From Bacteroidota bacterium (GTDB lineage Bacteria; Bacteroidota; Bacteroidia; Cytophagales; Cyclobacteriaceae): 64,000 nucleotides of DNA. A model generated the notes under the pieces. The model was not told where the DNA came from. It saw only the letters and a program-made list of their open reading frames with translations, and ran no database searches. This document shows positions 16,880-26,890 of this stretch, in pieces (the first letter of the stretch is position 1; each line of letters opens with the position of its first letter). The position numbers and the translations under genes were made by a program. The stretch is from assembly GCA_023393375.1 (NCBI GenBank), contig JAEWLI010000218.1, forward strand, positions 1-64,000. The letters run 5' to 3'.

Positions 16880-19417
16880 TTAAGATTTATTATTATCCAA
16901 TGTTCCATCATCGTCTGTTGAAATATTTTCATCAAGAATATCGGTATCGTCTATTTTCTCTATTTTTTCAATAGATGAAATTTGATCATTTTCACTGAGT
17001 CTGATTAATTTAACCCCTTGTGTTGCTCTTCCCATCACCCTAAGATCAGCGACTGCCATCCTAATTATTATTCCGGACCGGTTGATAATCATCAGATCAT
17101 CACTATCCACCACTTCCTTAATTGCAACTAAATAACCCGTTTTATCAGTAATATTCAAGGTTTTTACTCCCTTTCCTCCCCGGTGGGTTACCCGGTAATC
17201 CTCTATGGATGACCGTTTGCCAAACCCTTTTTCTGATACTACTAGCAAATTCGATTCCAATCTTTCGATACACACCATTCCTATAACCCTATCTTCATTT
17301 CCCGCTAGTGTTACACCTCGAACTCCCGCAGCAGTTCGACCCATTGGTCTTACACCAGATTCGTGGAATCGAATAGCTCGTCCCGACTTTAACGCCATAA
17401 CGATATGATTATTACCATTTGTGAGGCTAACATTCAATAATCTATCGTTCTCATTAATCGTAATTGCATTAATACCATTTTGCCTTGGCCTGGAATAAGC
17501 TTCAAGAGAGGTTTTTTTGATCATCCCCCTTTCAGTACACATGATCAAGTAATTGTTATTGATATAATCATGGTCTTCAAGATTTTTCACATTGATAACT
17601 GCTCTGATCGAATCTTCAGAAGATACATTGATAAGATTTTGTATTGGCCTACCTTTTGCGATCTTGCTACCTTCAGGAATTTCATATACCTTGAGCCAGT
17701 ACAATTTACCTAAATGAGTAAAGATCAGGATGTAATTATGAGTGGTAGCAACAAACATATGTTCAGTAAAGTCATCATCTTTACTGCTTGCTCCTCTCGA
17801 TCCGACACCACCTCTTCCTTGTGTTTTGAATTCTATCAGGGGAGTTCGTTTGATATAACCTTGATGTGAAACCGTGATTACCACCTTTTCATCGGGAATC
17901 ATATCTTCTACACTGAAATCATCGGCAGTATGCTCAATCTCAGTCCTTCTTTCATCGCCATATCGCTCTTTAATCTCCGCAAGTTCGTCCTTAATGATTT
18001 GCATCCTTAAACTTTCATCGCTTAAAATACTGCGAAGATGTTCGATTAATTTTTTTAGTTCAGCGTATTCTTTTTCAATTTTTTCTCTTTCAAGGCCTGT
18101 TAACCGATGCAAACGCATATCAAGAATGGCTCTGGCCTGAATTTCTGTCAAACCAAACCTTTCTATCAGGCCTTCTCTGGCTGTTTCGGGATCTTTTGAG
18201 GATCTGATCAGCGCGATTACTTCATCAAGGTTATCCAGTGCAATCAGGTAACCTTCCAGAATATGTGCGCGTTTTTCAGCTTCTTCCAGTTCATACCTGG
18301 TTCTTCTGATCACCACTTCGTGGCGATGCTCTACATAATATTTAATTAGCTCTTTCAGGTTTAATGTTCTGGGTTTTCCTTTTACCAGAGCTACATTATT
18401 TACCCCAAAAGAAGATTGTAACTGGGTATATTTATATAGGTTATTTAATACAACTTTTGGAACAGCATCTTTTTTCAGATCATAAACTATCCTCAATCCC
18501 TGCCTGTCTGATTCATCACGAATATCAGAGATGCCTTCTATCTTTTTGTCATTTACCAGTTGAGCGGTTTTTTCAATCATATTGGCTTTGTTCACCATAT
18601 ATGGTATTTCCGTTACGACAATCTGGTTTTTGCCGGTTTTAGTAATATCGAAACTTGCTTTGGCCCGCATGACTACCCTGCCTCTGCCGGAATGAAAAGC
18701 AGACCTTACGCCTTGGTAGCCGTAAATTATACCACCTGTAGGAAAATCGGGAGCAGTAATATGCTCCATTAGTTCATCTATGGTGATTTCATTATTGTCT
18801 ATATAGGCATTAATCCCATTCACCACTTCAGTCAAATTATGAGGGGGCATGTTGGTAGCCATACCAACAGCAATTCCCGATGCACCATTGAGCAGGAGAT
18901 TGGGCAGTTTTGCTGGAAGCACTGAAGGCTCTTCCAAAGAGTCGTCAAAGTTTGGCTGGAAATCAACGGTATTCTTATTGATGTCACCCAATAGTTCATC
19001 TGCAATCCTTTTCAATCTGGCCTCAGTATAACGCATGGCCGCCGGGGAGTCACCATCAATAGATCCGAAGTTACCCTGACCATCTACCAATGTGTAGCGC
19101 AATGACCAGTCCTGGGCCATTCTAACCATGGTATCATAAACCGAGGAATCACCATGGGGGTGATATTTACCTAAAACCTCCCCTACAATCCTGGCTGATT
19201 TTTTATAAGCCTTGTTGTAAGTCACACCTAAATCTAGCATACCGTATAAAACCCTGCGGTGAACTGGTTTTAAGCCGTCACGTACATCGGGTAATGCTCT
19301 AGAAATGATGACAGACATTGAATAATCAATGTATGCACCACGCATTTCATCTTCTATATTAATGGGTATAATCCCGGGTCTTCTTGGGGGGGTATTTTCT
19401 AATTCGCCTTCAGCCAT
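16880..19417 (-). CDS. gyrA: DNA gyrase subunit A
   Basis: An 845-residue ATP-dependent type II topoisomerase subunit that breaks and rejoins DNA to introduce negative supercoils with GyrB. The winged-helix/tower region carries the active-site Tyr130 (AAMRYTEAR). The quinolone-determining segment [11 protein letters not shown] keeps Ser91 and Asp95, the positions equal to E. coli Ser83 and Asp87. The C-terminal domain is a beta-pinwheel, and THRGGKG matches the GyrA-box, which separates it from ParC. The acidic tail is typical. The ATG at 19417 agrees with the conserved N-terminus. Confidence 0.97.
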   Translation of the reverse strand: MAEGELENTPPRRPGIIPINIEDEMRGAYIDYSMSVIISRALPDVRDGLKPVHRRVLYGMLDLGVTYNKAYKKSARIVGEVLGKYHPHGDSSVYDTMVRMAQDWSLRYTLVDGQGNFGSIDGDSPAAMRYTEARLKRIADELLGDINKNTVDFQPNFDDSLEEPSVLPAKLPNLLLNGASGIAVGMATNMPPHNLTEVVNGINAYIDNNEITIDELMEHITAPDFPTGGIIYGYQGVRSAFHSGRGRVVMRAKASFDITKTGKNQIVVTEIPYMVNKANMIEKTAQLVNDKKIEGISDIRDESDRQGLRIVYDLKKDAVPKVVLNNLYKYTQLQSSFGVNNVALVKGKPRTLNLKELIKYYVEHRHEVVIRRTRYELEEAEKRAHILEGYLIALDNLDEVIALIRSSKDPETAREGLIERFGLTEIQARAILDMRLHRLTGLEREKIEKEYAELKKLIEHLRSILSDESLRMQIIKDELAEIKERYGDERRTEIEHTADDFSVEDMIPDEKVVITVSHQGYIKRTPLIEFKTQGRGGVGSRGASSKDDDFTEHMFVATTHNYILIFTHLGKLYWLKVYEIPEGSKIAKGRPIQNLINVSSEDSIRAVINVKNLEDHDYINNNYLIMCTERGMIKKTSLEAYSRPRQNGINAITINENDRLLNVSLTNGNNHIVMALKSGRAIRFHESGVRPMGRTAAGVRGVTLAGNEDRVIGMVCIERLESNLLVVSEKGFGKRSSIEDYRVTHRGGKGVKTLNITDKTGYLVAIKEVVDSDDLMIINRSGIIIRMAVADLRVMGRATQGVKLIRLSENDQISSIEKIEKIDDTDILDENISTDDDGTLDNNKS

Positions 19418-19452
19418 AATTACAAAATCAACAACTCATATTTTTACAACTG

Positions 19453-19460
19453 CAAAAATA
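19453..19460 (-). promoter_or_regulatory. -7 element TATTTTTG of gyrA
   Basis: TATTTTTG on the minus strand, matching TAnnTTTG, 36 bp before the gyrA start. No clear -33 TTG partner. Confidence 0.4.
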
Positions 19461-19688
19461 CAAAACATGCAGCTAACTATTATCATTAAATCGGTTTAAT
19501 CATTGATTTGGGTATACTTTTTTACCTGATCAAAATATAAAACCGGTTTGTCCATATACATTATTTGTCTATTTAGATTTCTTTCTATCGGGGGTGCTCC
19601 ATTTATTAAAATTGTAGTAATTATTTTAACCGAAACTTATTTATGTCTTAATTCCTTATTAACCTTTCCTGACTTTCTTTGCAGGTAT

Positions 19689-20483
19689 ATGTTGCAAAGA
19701 AATCATTATAAAACCATTGTCATTTCCGATGTTCACCTGGGTACCAGAAGTTCGAAAGTAAAAGAACTTGTTCGATTCTTAAAAAAGAATACTGCTGATA
19801 AATTAATCCTTAACGGGGACATCATAGATTTTTGGCAGTTGAAAAAATATGGAAAATGGAAAAAGAAACATACCCGGTTTTTTAAAACCATTATTAACCT
19901 GATGCAGAATTCCGAAACTGAGGTAATATATCTCAGGGGTAATCATGATGATATCATAGATGCTATTTTACCATTAAAAATCGCAAACTTTTCCATTGAG
20001 AAGGAATACTATCATGAGAGCAATGGAAAGCGTTTTTGGGTAACTCATGGCGATATTTATGATGGTATCTGCACGGAGTTTAAATGGCTGGCTAAATTAG
20101 GGGATTTAGGATATGTTTTTTTGATCTGGTTGAACCGCCACTACAATTATAGGCGTGTTAAAAAAAGAAAACCTTATTTTTCGTTGAGTCAGTATGTAAA
20201 GTCGAAGGTAAAATCGGCAGTTTCTTATATATTTGATTTTCAGAATACAATGGTTCAAATGGCGAGAATTAATAAGTGCGATGGGGTCATTTGTGGTCAT
20301 ATTCATCATGCGGTAATGGCAAATATTGATGGCATAACGTATTTAAACTCAGGAGACTGGGTGGAAAGCCTAACAGCCTTAACAGAAGATTTTGAGGGAA
20401 ATTGGGAGATCATCTATTATCAAAAGTTGGAAGAAATTGAAGAGGGTGATGTTCCAGAGTATAAGTTAACCTGTGAAAAATGA
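19689..20483 (+). CDS. LpxH-like UDP-2,3-diacylglucosamine diphosphatase family metallophosphoesterase
   Basis: A 264-residue calcineurin-like phosphoesterase of the COG2908 family. Metal ligands are visible in order: SDVHLGT (residues 14-20), NGDIIDF, RGNHDD, THGDIYD and GHIHHA. The related enzyme LpxH splits UDP-diacylglucosamine in lipid A synthesis, but this branch is also found fused or linked to glycosyltransferases, so the true substrate is open. The open frame upstream to 19548 is a membrane-like artefact; ATG 19689 precedes the first conserved strand. It overlaps the glycosyltransferase gene by 4 bp (ATGA). Confidence 0.8.
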   Translation: MLQRNHYKTIVISDVHLGTRSSKVKELVRFLKKNTADKLILNGDIIDFWQLKKYGKWKKKHTRFFKTIINLMQNSETEVIYLRGNHDDIIDAILPLKIANFSIEKEYYHESNGKRFWVTHGDIYDGICTEFKWLAKLGDLGYVFLIWLNRHYNYRRVKKRKPYFSLSQYVKSKVKSAVSYIFDFQNTMVQMARINKCDGVICGHIHHAVMANIDGITYLNSGDWVESLTALTEDFEGNWEIIYYQKLEEIEEGDVPEYKLTCEK

Positions 20484-21553
20484 AATATCTTTTTCTCGTA
20501 CAAGGTGAAGGCCGTGGTCATATGACACAAGCTATTTCACTATTTGCCCTTCTAAAATCGAACGGCCATGAAATTGTAGGTGTGTTGGTGGGAAAAAATG
20601 GCCGAAGAAATATTCCGGATTATATCTTCCGGCATTTCGATGGAGATGTCACAACATATGACAGTCCAAATTTTCTTTTCAATAAAAATCGTAAAGGTAT
20701 CAGGATCATCGAATCCTTTATCTACAATTTATTTCGATTGCCTCAATACATCAGAAGCATCAAAAAAATTCGGGCAATTATAAAAGACAAAAAACCAGAT
20801 ATTGTTGTTAATTTTTATGACCTCATCGGTGGATTGTATAACTTGTGCTTCCCTCACACTAAATCCTATTGTATTGGACACCAGTTTTTGCTCACTCATC
20901 CTGACTTCCCTTGCCCAAAAGACAGAAAGTTGGAAAAATTGTTATTGAAATGGCATAATTTTATTTCATCCTATAAATCACATAAGCGACTGGCTCTATC
21001 TTTTCGCCCTATGAAGGCTTTTGAGCACGGAAGAACAATAGTAGTGCCACCACTTTTGAGAAAGGAAATATTAGCGATAAATGATCAAAATATTGATTCA
21101 CTGGGTTATCTGCACGGTTACATATTGAATGATGGTTTTGCAAGTGAAATAATAGAATGGCATCAAGAAAATAATGAGATGGCAGCTCATATTTTTTGGG
21201 ATAAAAAGGAGGTTTCTTCAGTGATCAATGACAATTTGATGTTCCATCAATTAGATGATCAGTTGTTCTTACATTACCTCAAAAATTGTAAATTTTTTGC
21301 CGGTACAGCTGGTTTTGAATCACTTTGTGAAGCCATGTATCTTGGCAAACCATTTTTATGTGTTCCGTCAGCTAACCATTATGAGCAATATTGCAATGCC
21401 CTTGACGCAACTAACAATAAAGCGGGAATATGGGATTACAAGTTCAATATCAACCGGTTAATTGCCTTCAGCCAATCATATCAATTTGATCACAAAAGCT
21501 TTCGAAGCTGGGTTAATCAAGCTTCACACCAGATAATGGACCACTTAGTATAG
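20480..21553 (+). CDS. Glycosyltransferase, GT28/MurG-like fold
   Basis: A 357-residue GT-B-type glycosyltransferase. The N-terminus has the strand-loop GEGRGHMTQAISL (residues 9-21), as in MurG/GT28-related enzymes. The C-terminal half has the donor-binding signature GTAGFESLCEAMYLGKP and HYEQYCNA. It shares an ATGA overlap with the LpxH-like gene, so it is translationally coupled, and both probably act on the same glycolipid or lipid A-like product. Acceptor and donor are unknown. Convergent with the SulP gene, 14 bp apart. Confidence 0.8.
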   Translation: MKYLFLVQGEGRGHMTQAISLFALLKSNGHEIVGVLVGKNGRRNIPDYIFRHFDGDVTTYDSPNFLFNKNRKGIRIIESFIYNLFRLPQYIRSIKKIRAIIKDKKPDIVVNFYDLIGGLYNLCFPHTKSYCIGHQFLLTHPDFPCPKDRKLEKLLLKWHNFISSYKSHKRLALSFRPMKAFEHGRTIVVPPLLRKEILAINDQNIDSLGYLHGYILNDGFASEIIEWHQENNEMAAHIFWDKKEVSSVINDNLMFHQLDDQLFLHYLKNCKFFAGTAGFESLCEAMYLGKPFLCVPSANHYEQYCNALDATNNKAGIWDYKFNINRLIAFSQSYQFDHKSFRSWVNQASHQIMDHLV

Positions 21554-21567
21554 TTTGATCAAACAAC

Positions 21568-23238
21568 TCATATGGGTTCAGCTAAAGAACTTTTCTCAGC
21601 AAGTATTTCTTTCGAGCGCTTCAAAGCTGAATCAATATCAACACAAATATTTTTTTTGCCTATTTTTTCATACAACCCTGACCGGATTAATGATTCCCGT
21701 GGTTGTTTATTAATGCCGGATAGCACAATCTCAATTTGGTTAGCCTTACTTTTATCATATAATTGTCCCAGGTGATGCAAACCGGTAGAATCAATAAATG
21801 GGGCTTTTCGCATCCTTACAATTCTTACTTTTGGTTTTTTTGTATGTGCTGCCTTAGTAGCTTCTTCAAATTTATGCGCTACACCAAAGAAAAAAGGGCC
21901 ATTGATTTCGTAAACCTCCACATATTTTGGGATTTCCAGCGGTGGTTGGTTGTCATCATCATCTTCTGATTCATAGGATCCTATATGTTTCTTCACTTCT
22001 ATCACTTTTGACAGCCGGTGGAGCAACAACACCAGTGCCAATAATAATCCTATTTGAATGGCAATAGTAAGATCAAATATTACGGTATGGAAGAAGGTGA
22101 CCAATAAAACCAGAAAATCACTTTTCGGTGCTTTTCTAAAACCAATGAATGACCTCCATTCGCTCATATTGTAAGCTACTACAATCAGAATACCTGCCAA
22201 ACATGACATGGGAATGAGGCTAGCATATGGAATAAAGAAGAAAAAAATCATGGCGAGAACAAGCGCATGGATAATACCTGCAACAGGAGTTTTACCTCCA
22301 TTTTTAATGTTAGTCACAGTACGTGCTATAGCACCTGTAGCAGGGATGCCACCAAAAATTGGAGTAATAATATTTGCAGCACCCTGAGCCACCAACTCCA
22401 TATTGGAACGATGATTACCACCTGTCATTCCATCGGCTACTGTGGCAGAAAGTAACGATTCTATAGCTCCTAAAATGGCAATTACAAATGCTGGTTGCAT
22501 CAGGCTTTTCAGGGTTTCATAAGAAGGTAGCTCAAAATCCATTACCGGAAACTGTGCTTTAATTTCACCAAATCTGCTACCTATTGTATCTACAGGAATT
22601 CCGGCCAGTTGTGCAATTAACGTTACCAAAACAATCGCTATTAATGTTCCGGGAATTTTTCGTATAAATTTCGGGGTTAAAATCACAATTAACACCGTAA
22701 CCACTACAATTGCCAAAGCATAATAATTTACCGAACCAATATGCTTGACATAAATAATCAGCTTTTCAATAAAGTCAGCTGGCATATTGGTAATGGACAG
22801 GCCCAAAGCATCTTTAATTTGTGTGAAAAAAATTACCACTGCTATACCACTTGTAAATCCTATTACGACCGGATATGGAATGAATTTTATAACTATTCCC
22901 AGCCTGAGAACGCCCATCAAAACCAGTAATACACCCGCCATCATGGTAGCAATGGCCAGTCCGGAAAAACCATGTTCCTGAACAATTCCGAATACAATCA
23001 CAATAAATGCACCCGTTGGTCCACCAATCTGTACTTTACTACCACCAAGCGCAGATATAATAAACCCTGCAATTATCGCAGTAATAATACCTTTTTCGGG
23101 TGAGACACCCGATGCAATTCCAAATGCGATAGCAAGTGGTAATGCTACAATTCCAACAATCAGACCAGCAAAAAGGTCTTTGACAAAAAGATCAAATGAA
23201 TATCCTTTGAGAGAGGAAATTATTTTTGGCTGAAGCAT
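21568..23238 (-). CDS. SulP-family inorganic anion transporter with STAS domain
   Basis: A 556-residue inner-membrane transporter related to SLC26. The N-terminal transport domain has about 12-14 membrane segments, with the signature GGPTGAFIVIVFGI and LVAQGAANIITPIFGGIPATGA (its core NIITPIFGGIPATG shown). The C-terminal STAS domain carries APFIDSTGLHHL. Substrates of the family include sulfate, bicarbonate and other anions, which one here is unknown. The open frame begins at 23298, but ATG 23238 (MLQPKIISSLKGY) fits the family start. It diverges from the MscS gene over 239 bp. Confidence 0.9.
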   Translation of the reverse strand: MLQPKIISSLKGYSFDLFVKDLFAGLIVGIVALPLAIAFGIASGVSPEKGIITAIIAGFIISALGGSKVQIGGPTGAFIVIVFGIVQEHGFSGLAIATMMAGVLLVLMGVLRLGIVIKFIPYPVVIGFTSGIAVVIFFTQIKDALGLSITNMPADFIEKLIIYVKHIGSVNYYALAIVVVTVLIVILTPKFIRKIPGTLIAIVLVTLIAQLAGIPVDTIGSRFGEIKAQFPVMDFELPSYETLKSLMQPAFVIAILGAIESLLSATVADGMTGGNHRSNMELVAQGAANIITPIFGGIPATGAIARTVTNIKNGGKTPVAGIIHALVLAMIFFFFIPYASLIPMSCLAGILIVVAYNMSEWRSFIGFRKAPKSDFLVLLVTFFHTVIFDLTIAIQIGLLLALVLLLHRLSKVIEVKKHIGSYESEDDDDNQPPLEIPKYVEVYEINGPFFFGVAHKFEEATKAAHTKKPKVRIVRMRKAPFIDSTGLHHLGQLYDKSKANQIEIVLSGINKQPRESLIRSGLYEKIGKKNICVDIDSALKRSKEILAEKSSLAEPI

Positions 23239-23259
23239 AACTTTACTTGAAATAACCCT

Positions 23260-23267
23260 CAAATGTA
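23260..23267 (-). promoter_or_regulatory. -7 element TACATTTG of the SulP gene
   Basis: TACATTTG on the minus strand matches TAnnTTTG and lies 22 bp before the chosen ATG at 23238. This supports that start over the upstream one, which would lie before the promoter. Confidence 0.4.
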
Positions 23268-23477
23268 CAATTAATACATATTTGTAACTAAAAATCAAGG
23301 AATTTATTTAGTGAGTATTTAATGCAGAAATCCCTTCCTGTAACATACTTACACACATTAGAAATAAGATCCATGATTGCTTGATTTAAGATTATTTTGT
23401 CTATGCCTACGATTTTTTTCCAGTGTTTTGATATTTCCTTAGATTTGTTTAAATGAATAAAATAAATTTTTTTGGAA

Positions 23478-24404
23478 ATGACCAGAAACCCAATACTTGG
23501 AACTGAAAATATTTCAAAACTGGAAAGAAAAAGAAAGATCATATTCTTTCTAAAAGTGACTGCTTATCTGGTGATTCTATTTTTATTGATAGAATATGCG
23601 GATAATATCGAGGAGGAAAGCTACCTCGGACGTTTTACGGGAGCTTTGGTGCTATATCTGACCGGCCACCTCATTGTGGCTCTTTCGAGAATGGTAATTG
23701 TGAATCTATATATTCGCAAACATAAATTGAAACGAGAAATAAAAAATAACTTTATATTAGGAATTGGCAGGGTGGCGAATGTAATCAATTCATTGATTTT
23801 AATTATCGCTATTCTGTCGATGTTCAATGTAAGCCTACCACAATTATTTACCGGTATGAGCATTGTTGCTGCAGCTGTAGCCATCCTTTCCAAAGATTAC
23901 ATCAGCAACATGATTAATGGTCTCATTATAATGTTTTCTGATCAATTATCATTGAACGATTATGTTAAAATAGGGGATAATAAAGGCACTATTACCGATA
24001 TTACATTATTAAACACGCACATAGTCAATGATGATGAAGACTTGGTTTATATCCCAAATAGTGTGGTACTCACAACTGATGTGATCAACTATACCAAACA
24101 AAAGGTAAAGAAAACGACTATTGAATTTGAATTAGGTGCAGACAAAGCAACCTATGTGATGCAGTTGGAAGAATTTCTGAAAAAAAACCTGACACAATAT
24201 ACTTCTCAACTGAAAAAAAACAGCCAAGTATTGAAAATCAACAAAATCAGTAAAGATCATATTCAATTGAAATATCAGTTTATTTTTGATAAGAAAAACC
24301 GGGAAGCCGAGAGGCAAATCAGAAAACTGGTGTTGAGAAAGGTAATTGAATTTGTGAGTTTAATTGGCGTAGACCAAAAGAATCAAGTTGAGGAAAGAAG
24401 TTAA
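23478..24404 (+). CDS. MscS-family mechanosensitive ion channel
   Basis: A 308-residue small-conductance channel that opens under membrane tension. About 4 hydrophobic segments lie in residues 20-150. The pore helix region has the Ala/Gly pattern GMSIVAAAVAILSKDYISN, then the beta domain begins with DQLSLNDYVKIGDNKGTI and continues LLNTHIVNDDEDLVYIPNS, both diagnostic of MscS. It is a short-type MscS. ATG 23478 is preferred over the TTG at 23472. Its last 4 bp overlap the end of the convergent yigZ-family gene. Confidence 0.9.
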   Translation: MTRNPILGTENISKLERKRKIIFFLKVTAYLVILFLLIEYADNIEEESYLGRFTGALVLYLTGHLIVALSRMVIVNLYIRKHKLKREIKNNFILGIGRVANVINSLILIIAILSMFNVSLPQLFTGMSIVAAAVAILSKDYISNMINGLIIMFSDQLSLNDYVKIGDNKGTITDITLLNTHIVNDDEDLVYIPNSVVLTTDVINYTKQKVKKTTIEFELGADKATYVMQLEEFLKKNLTQYTSQLKKNSQVLKINKISKDHIQLKYQFIFDKKNREAERQIRKLVLRKVIEFVSLIGVDQKNQVEERS

Positions 24405-25006
24405 TCAGATGTTTTTTTATTATTCAGTAAGCATTCTTCCAATTTATTTTTGATTTCATCAATAAATTTGGATCTCACTCGAAGGGTCATCTGGCAATTC
24501 ACATCAAAATGTTGTGTTTCTATTTTGACATCATATTCCCTGACCAATCTCATTACATCATTGATTTTTGGGTATTCAAATTTAATTTCCAAATTTTCCT
24601 CAATCATCTTTTCGATAATATGAGCTTGTTCCAAAGCATCTGCAGCGGCTGTTTTATAAGCATGCACCAAACCCGGGATTCCCAATTTAGTCCCTCCAAA
24701 ATAGCGGACTACTACTACAAGAATATCAGTAAGTCCTTTGCTACGGATTTGGCCTAAGATTGGGTCTCCTGCCGAATGATTAGGCTCCCCTGCATCCTGA
24801 GCCCTAAACACATCCTGCTTGGCACCTATTATATATGCATAACAATGATGGCGTGCATCATAATACTCTTTTTTCAGCTGATCGAGGAGTGTTTTAATTT
24901 CAGATTCCGAGCTAACGGGATAAGCAAAACTTAAAAACCGGGAACCTTTCTCTTTATATGATCCTTGTGATTGTTGATCTATGGTCAGATAAATATCATT
25001 GTCCAT
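24401..25006 (-). CDS. YigZ/IMPACT-family protein (UPF0029)
   Basis: A 201-residue cytoplasmic protein. The N-terminal UPF0029 domain has the family signatures GSRFLSFAYPV, HHCYAYIIG, DAGEPNHSAGDPIL and VVRYFGGTKLGIPGLVHAY. The C-terminal domain resembles a ferredoxin-like fold (RVRSKFIDEIKNKLEE). Homologs interact with translation factors or ribosomes (YigZ, IMPACT), but the biochemical role is not settled. It starts 1 bp after the DMT transporter gene ends, so the two are co-transcribed. Confidence 0.9.
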   Translation of the reverse strand: MDNDIYLTIDQQSQGSYKEKGSRFLSFAYPVSSESEIKTLLDQLKKEYYDARHHCYAYIIGAKQDVFRAQDAGEPNHSAGDPILGQIRSKGLTDILVVVVRYFGGTKLGIPGLVHAYKTAAADALEQAHIIEKMIEENLEIKFEYPKINDVMRLVREYDVKIETQHFDVNCQMTLRVRSKFIDEIKNKLEECLLNNKKTSD

Positions 25007-25007
25007 T

Positions 25008-25907
25008 TCACAAAATTGTTGAAAAATAGTTCAATATTTCCTGATGGTAGATCAAAAAAATAGAAATCACCGACAAAATAATTCCAATTTTATTCCAAAA
25101 AGATAAGTGGTCTTTAAAGAAAATCAGGGAAACTAAAGAAGCTAAAAGAATAATTCCAATATTAACAGAAGGATAAACCAGTGAACCATCATTTTCAAAA
25201 ACTGATAATGACTTGATCAGGAACCACAAGGCAAAATAGTTGGGAACAGCCAATAAAAAACCGGCAATGATATTTTTGATCTTTATCTTTTCCTTTCGAT
25301 AGATTAAATAACAGATCCCGGTAATAGAAGAGAAAGAGAATATGGTAATTATAAACAATGCTTCAGTAGAATTTTTGAGAAGGTAGTAGTTGGACAGATT
25401 GATGATGGCATCGATTGCCCCTGACAAGAAAAAGATTATAAAAGGTAAAATTAAATAATTGATGCTTTTTAGTCCCTTGACCGACTTATCTTGTTTTTGT
25501 AGGGAACCAAGTGCCAGTGCTGGCAATGCCAAAAAAATCCCGGAGTAATTGAAAAAATCAAAAACCCTGAATTGTGATTTAATAAACAAAAGGCTGACCA
25601 ACACAGGAATGATCAGTGAAAGTTTGGTAGCAATGGAAGCTACACTAATACCCATTTTGGCAGTAGTTTTTGAAATGAGAATAAAGTTGACAATAAAAAA
25701 TACCCCTAACAGGAATGCCACAATTAAAGGTTTCCAGGTGTTTTCGCTACCAAAAGAAAATTCATTCTGAAAAAATAATGAGGCAATAACACAAAAGAAA
25801 TAGTTAATAATAATTGCTTGTACAGTATTAATTTTGAACTTAGGAAAGCATCTAAAATTGACATATATCAAAACATTCATTAATATGGACAGCAAAATAT
25901 AGGTCAT
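25008..25907 (-). CDS. DMT-superfamily (EamA-like) transporter
   Basis: A 299-residue polytopic protein with about 10 membrane helices in two similar halves, the layout of the drug/metabolite transporter superfamily. The closing half has VYPSVNIGIILLASLVSLI and the typical FFKDHLSFWNKIGIILSV segment. The transported compound is unknown. It sits directly before the yigZ gene on the same strand (1 bp gap) and faces the FemAB-like gene, with only 14 bp between the two start codons, so the two promoters must overlap the coding starts. Confidence 0.8.
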   Translation of the reverse strand: MTYILLSILMNVLIYVNFRCFPKFKINTVQAIIINYFFCVIASLFFQNEFSFGSENTWKPLIVAFLLGVFFIVNFILISKTTAKMGISVASIATKLSLIIPVLVSLLFIKSQFRVFDFFNYSGIFLALPALALGSLQKQDKSVKGLKSINYLILPFIIFFLSGAIDAIINLSNYYLLKNSTEALFIITIFSFSSITGICYLIYRKEKIKIKNIIAGFLLAVPNYFALWFLIKSLSVFENDGSLVYPSVNIGIILLASLVSLIFFKDHLSFWNKIGIILSVISIFLIYHQEILNYFSTIL

Positions 25908-25921
25908 TGATAAATAAGATT

Positions 25922-26875
25922 ATGAAAACTAAATCAGGACCCATCGCTTTTGTTTCCGATCTGCCCGCAGGGTATACCTTTTCTTTTGAATCAAATCTAT
26001 ACAATCATCCCCAACATATAGCATTATTGGCTAAGGATAAAATAATTTCCTTTTATATGATCCATACCCGGCAGAAAAAAATTATCGGCCTCATTTATTT
26101 TTCTATTGTAAATAATGAAGCGATAAGCTTGCCTAACCGACCTTTTGGTTCATTTGAATTAGCCCCTACAGTCAATTTTGAAAGGTTAACCTTATTCATT
26201 CAATATATTATAAATTCACTGTCCTATTTACATGTTGATACTATTTCCATCAAAAGCTATTCTCCTCTCTATCAATCTGAACATTTCCACCTGATCACAT
26301 TTGCCTTGATTTCCAATGGATTTGAAATAAGCACAACAGACATAAATCACCATATTGAAGTTTCTGACCTGGAATACACAAAATTGATCAGCACATTAGA
26401 AATTAAAAGGTTAAATAGATCACGAATGCTTAATTTTAACTTTGAGAAAGCATCTGTTTCAGAGATGGAGTCGGTTTACCAATTTATCCGCAATTGCAGG
26501 TTAAAAAAAAACCAACTGGTCAGCATTGAATTCCAGCACCTCATAGAATCTGTAGCTATCTTTCCAGATCATTATATTTTCTTCACTGTGAAAGACAAGG
26601 GGAAAATAGTAGCTGCTGCCATTGCTGTAAAAGTTAATCAACACATACTTTATGATTTTATGTATGCCAGTGATGTGGATTACAACCAATCCAGTCCGGC
26701 TGTAATGTTGACAGAAGGAATTTATAACTATTGTCAAACTCAACACTTTACCATTATTGATCTTGGGACATCGAGTATTCAACATCAACCCCAATCTTCC
26801 CTGATCACTTTTAAAGAAAACATTGGGGGTATTCCTACAGTTAAATTTACATTTTACAAAAAGTTAAGCAAATAA
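25922..26875 (+). CDS. FemAB/GNAT-like acyltransferase of a glycan cluster
   Basis: A 317-residue protein resembling the GNAT-type transferases that Bacteroidota place in polysaccharide clusters. The middle has a helix-rich basic stretch (IKRLNRSRMLNFNFEKAS, about residue 160) and a GNAT-like core (IFFTVKDKGKIVAAAIAVKV, ILYDFMYASD), ending with DLGTSSI and FKENIGG. It probably transfers an acyl or aminoacyl group to a sugar or peptide, but no substrate is visible. ATG 25922 is used rather than TTG 25907. It is followed 15 bp later by a flippase, then GT2. Confidence 0.65.
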   Translation: MKTKSGPIAFVSDLPAGYTFSFESNLYNHPQHIALLAKDKIISFYMIHTRQKKIIGLIYFSIVNNEAISLPNRPFGSFELAPTVNFERLTLFIQYIINSLSYLHVDTISIKSYSPLYQSEHFHLITFALISNGFEISTTDINHHIEVSDLEYTKLISTLEIKRLNRSRMLNFNFEKASVSEMESVYQFIRNCRLKKNQLVSIEFQHLIESVAIFPDHYIFFTVKDKGKIVAAAIAVKVNQHILYDFMYASDVDYNQSSPAVMLTEGIYNYCQTQHFTIIDLGTSSIQHQPQSSLITFKENIGGIPTVKFTFYKKLSK

Positions 26876-26890
26876 TTTCAAAGCGTCCGC

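Noticed and set aside
19548..19688. N-terminal extension of the LpxH-like protein
   Set aside because: Hydrophobic, unconserved, and the family fold begins right after ATG 19689.
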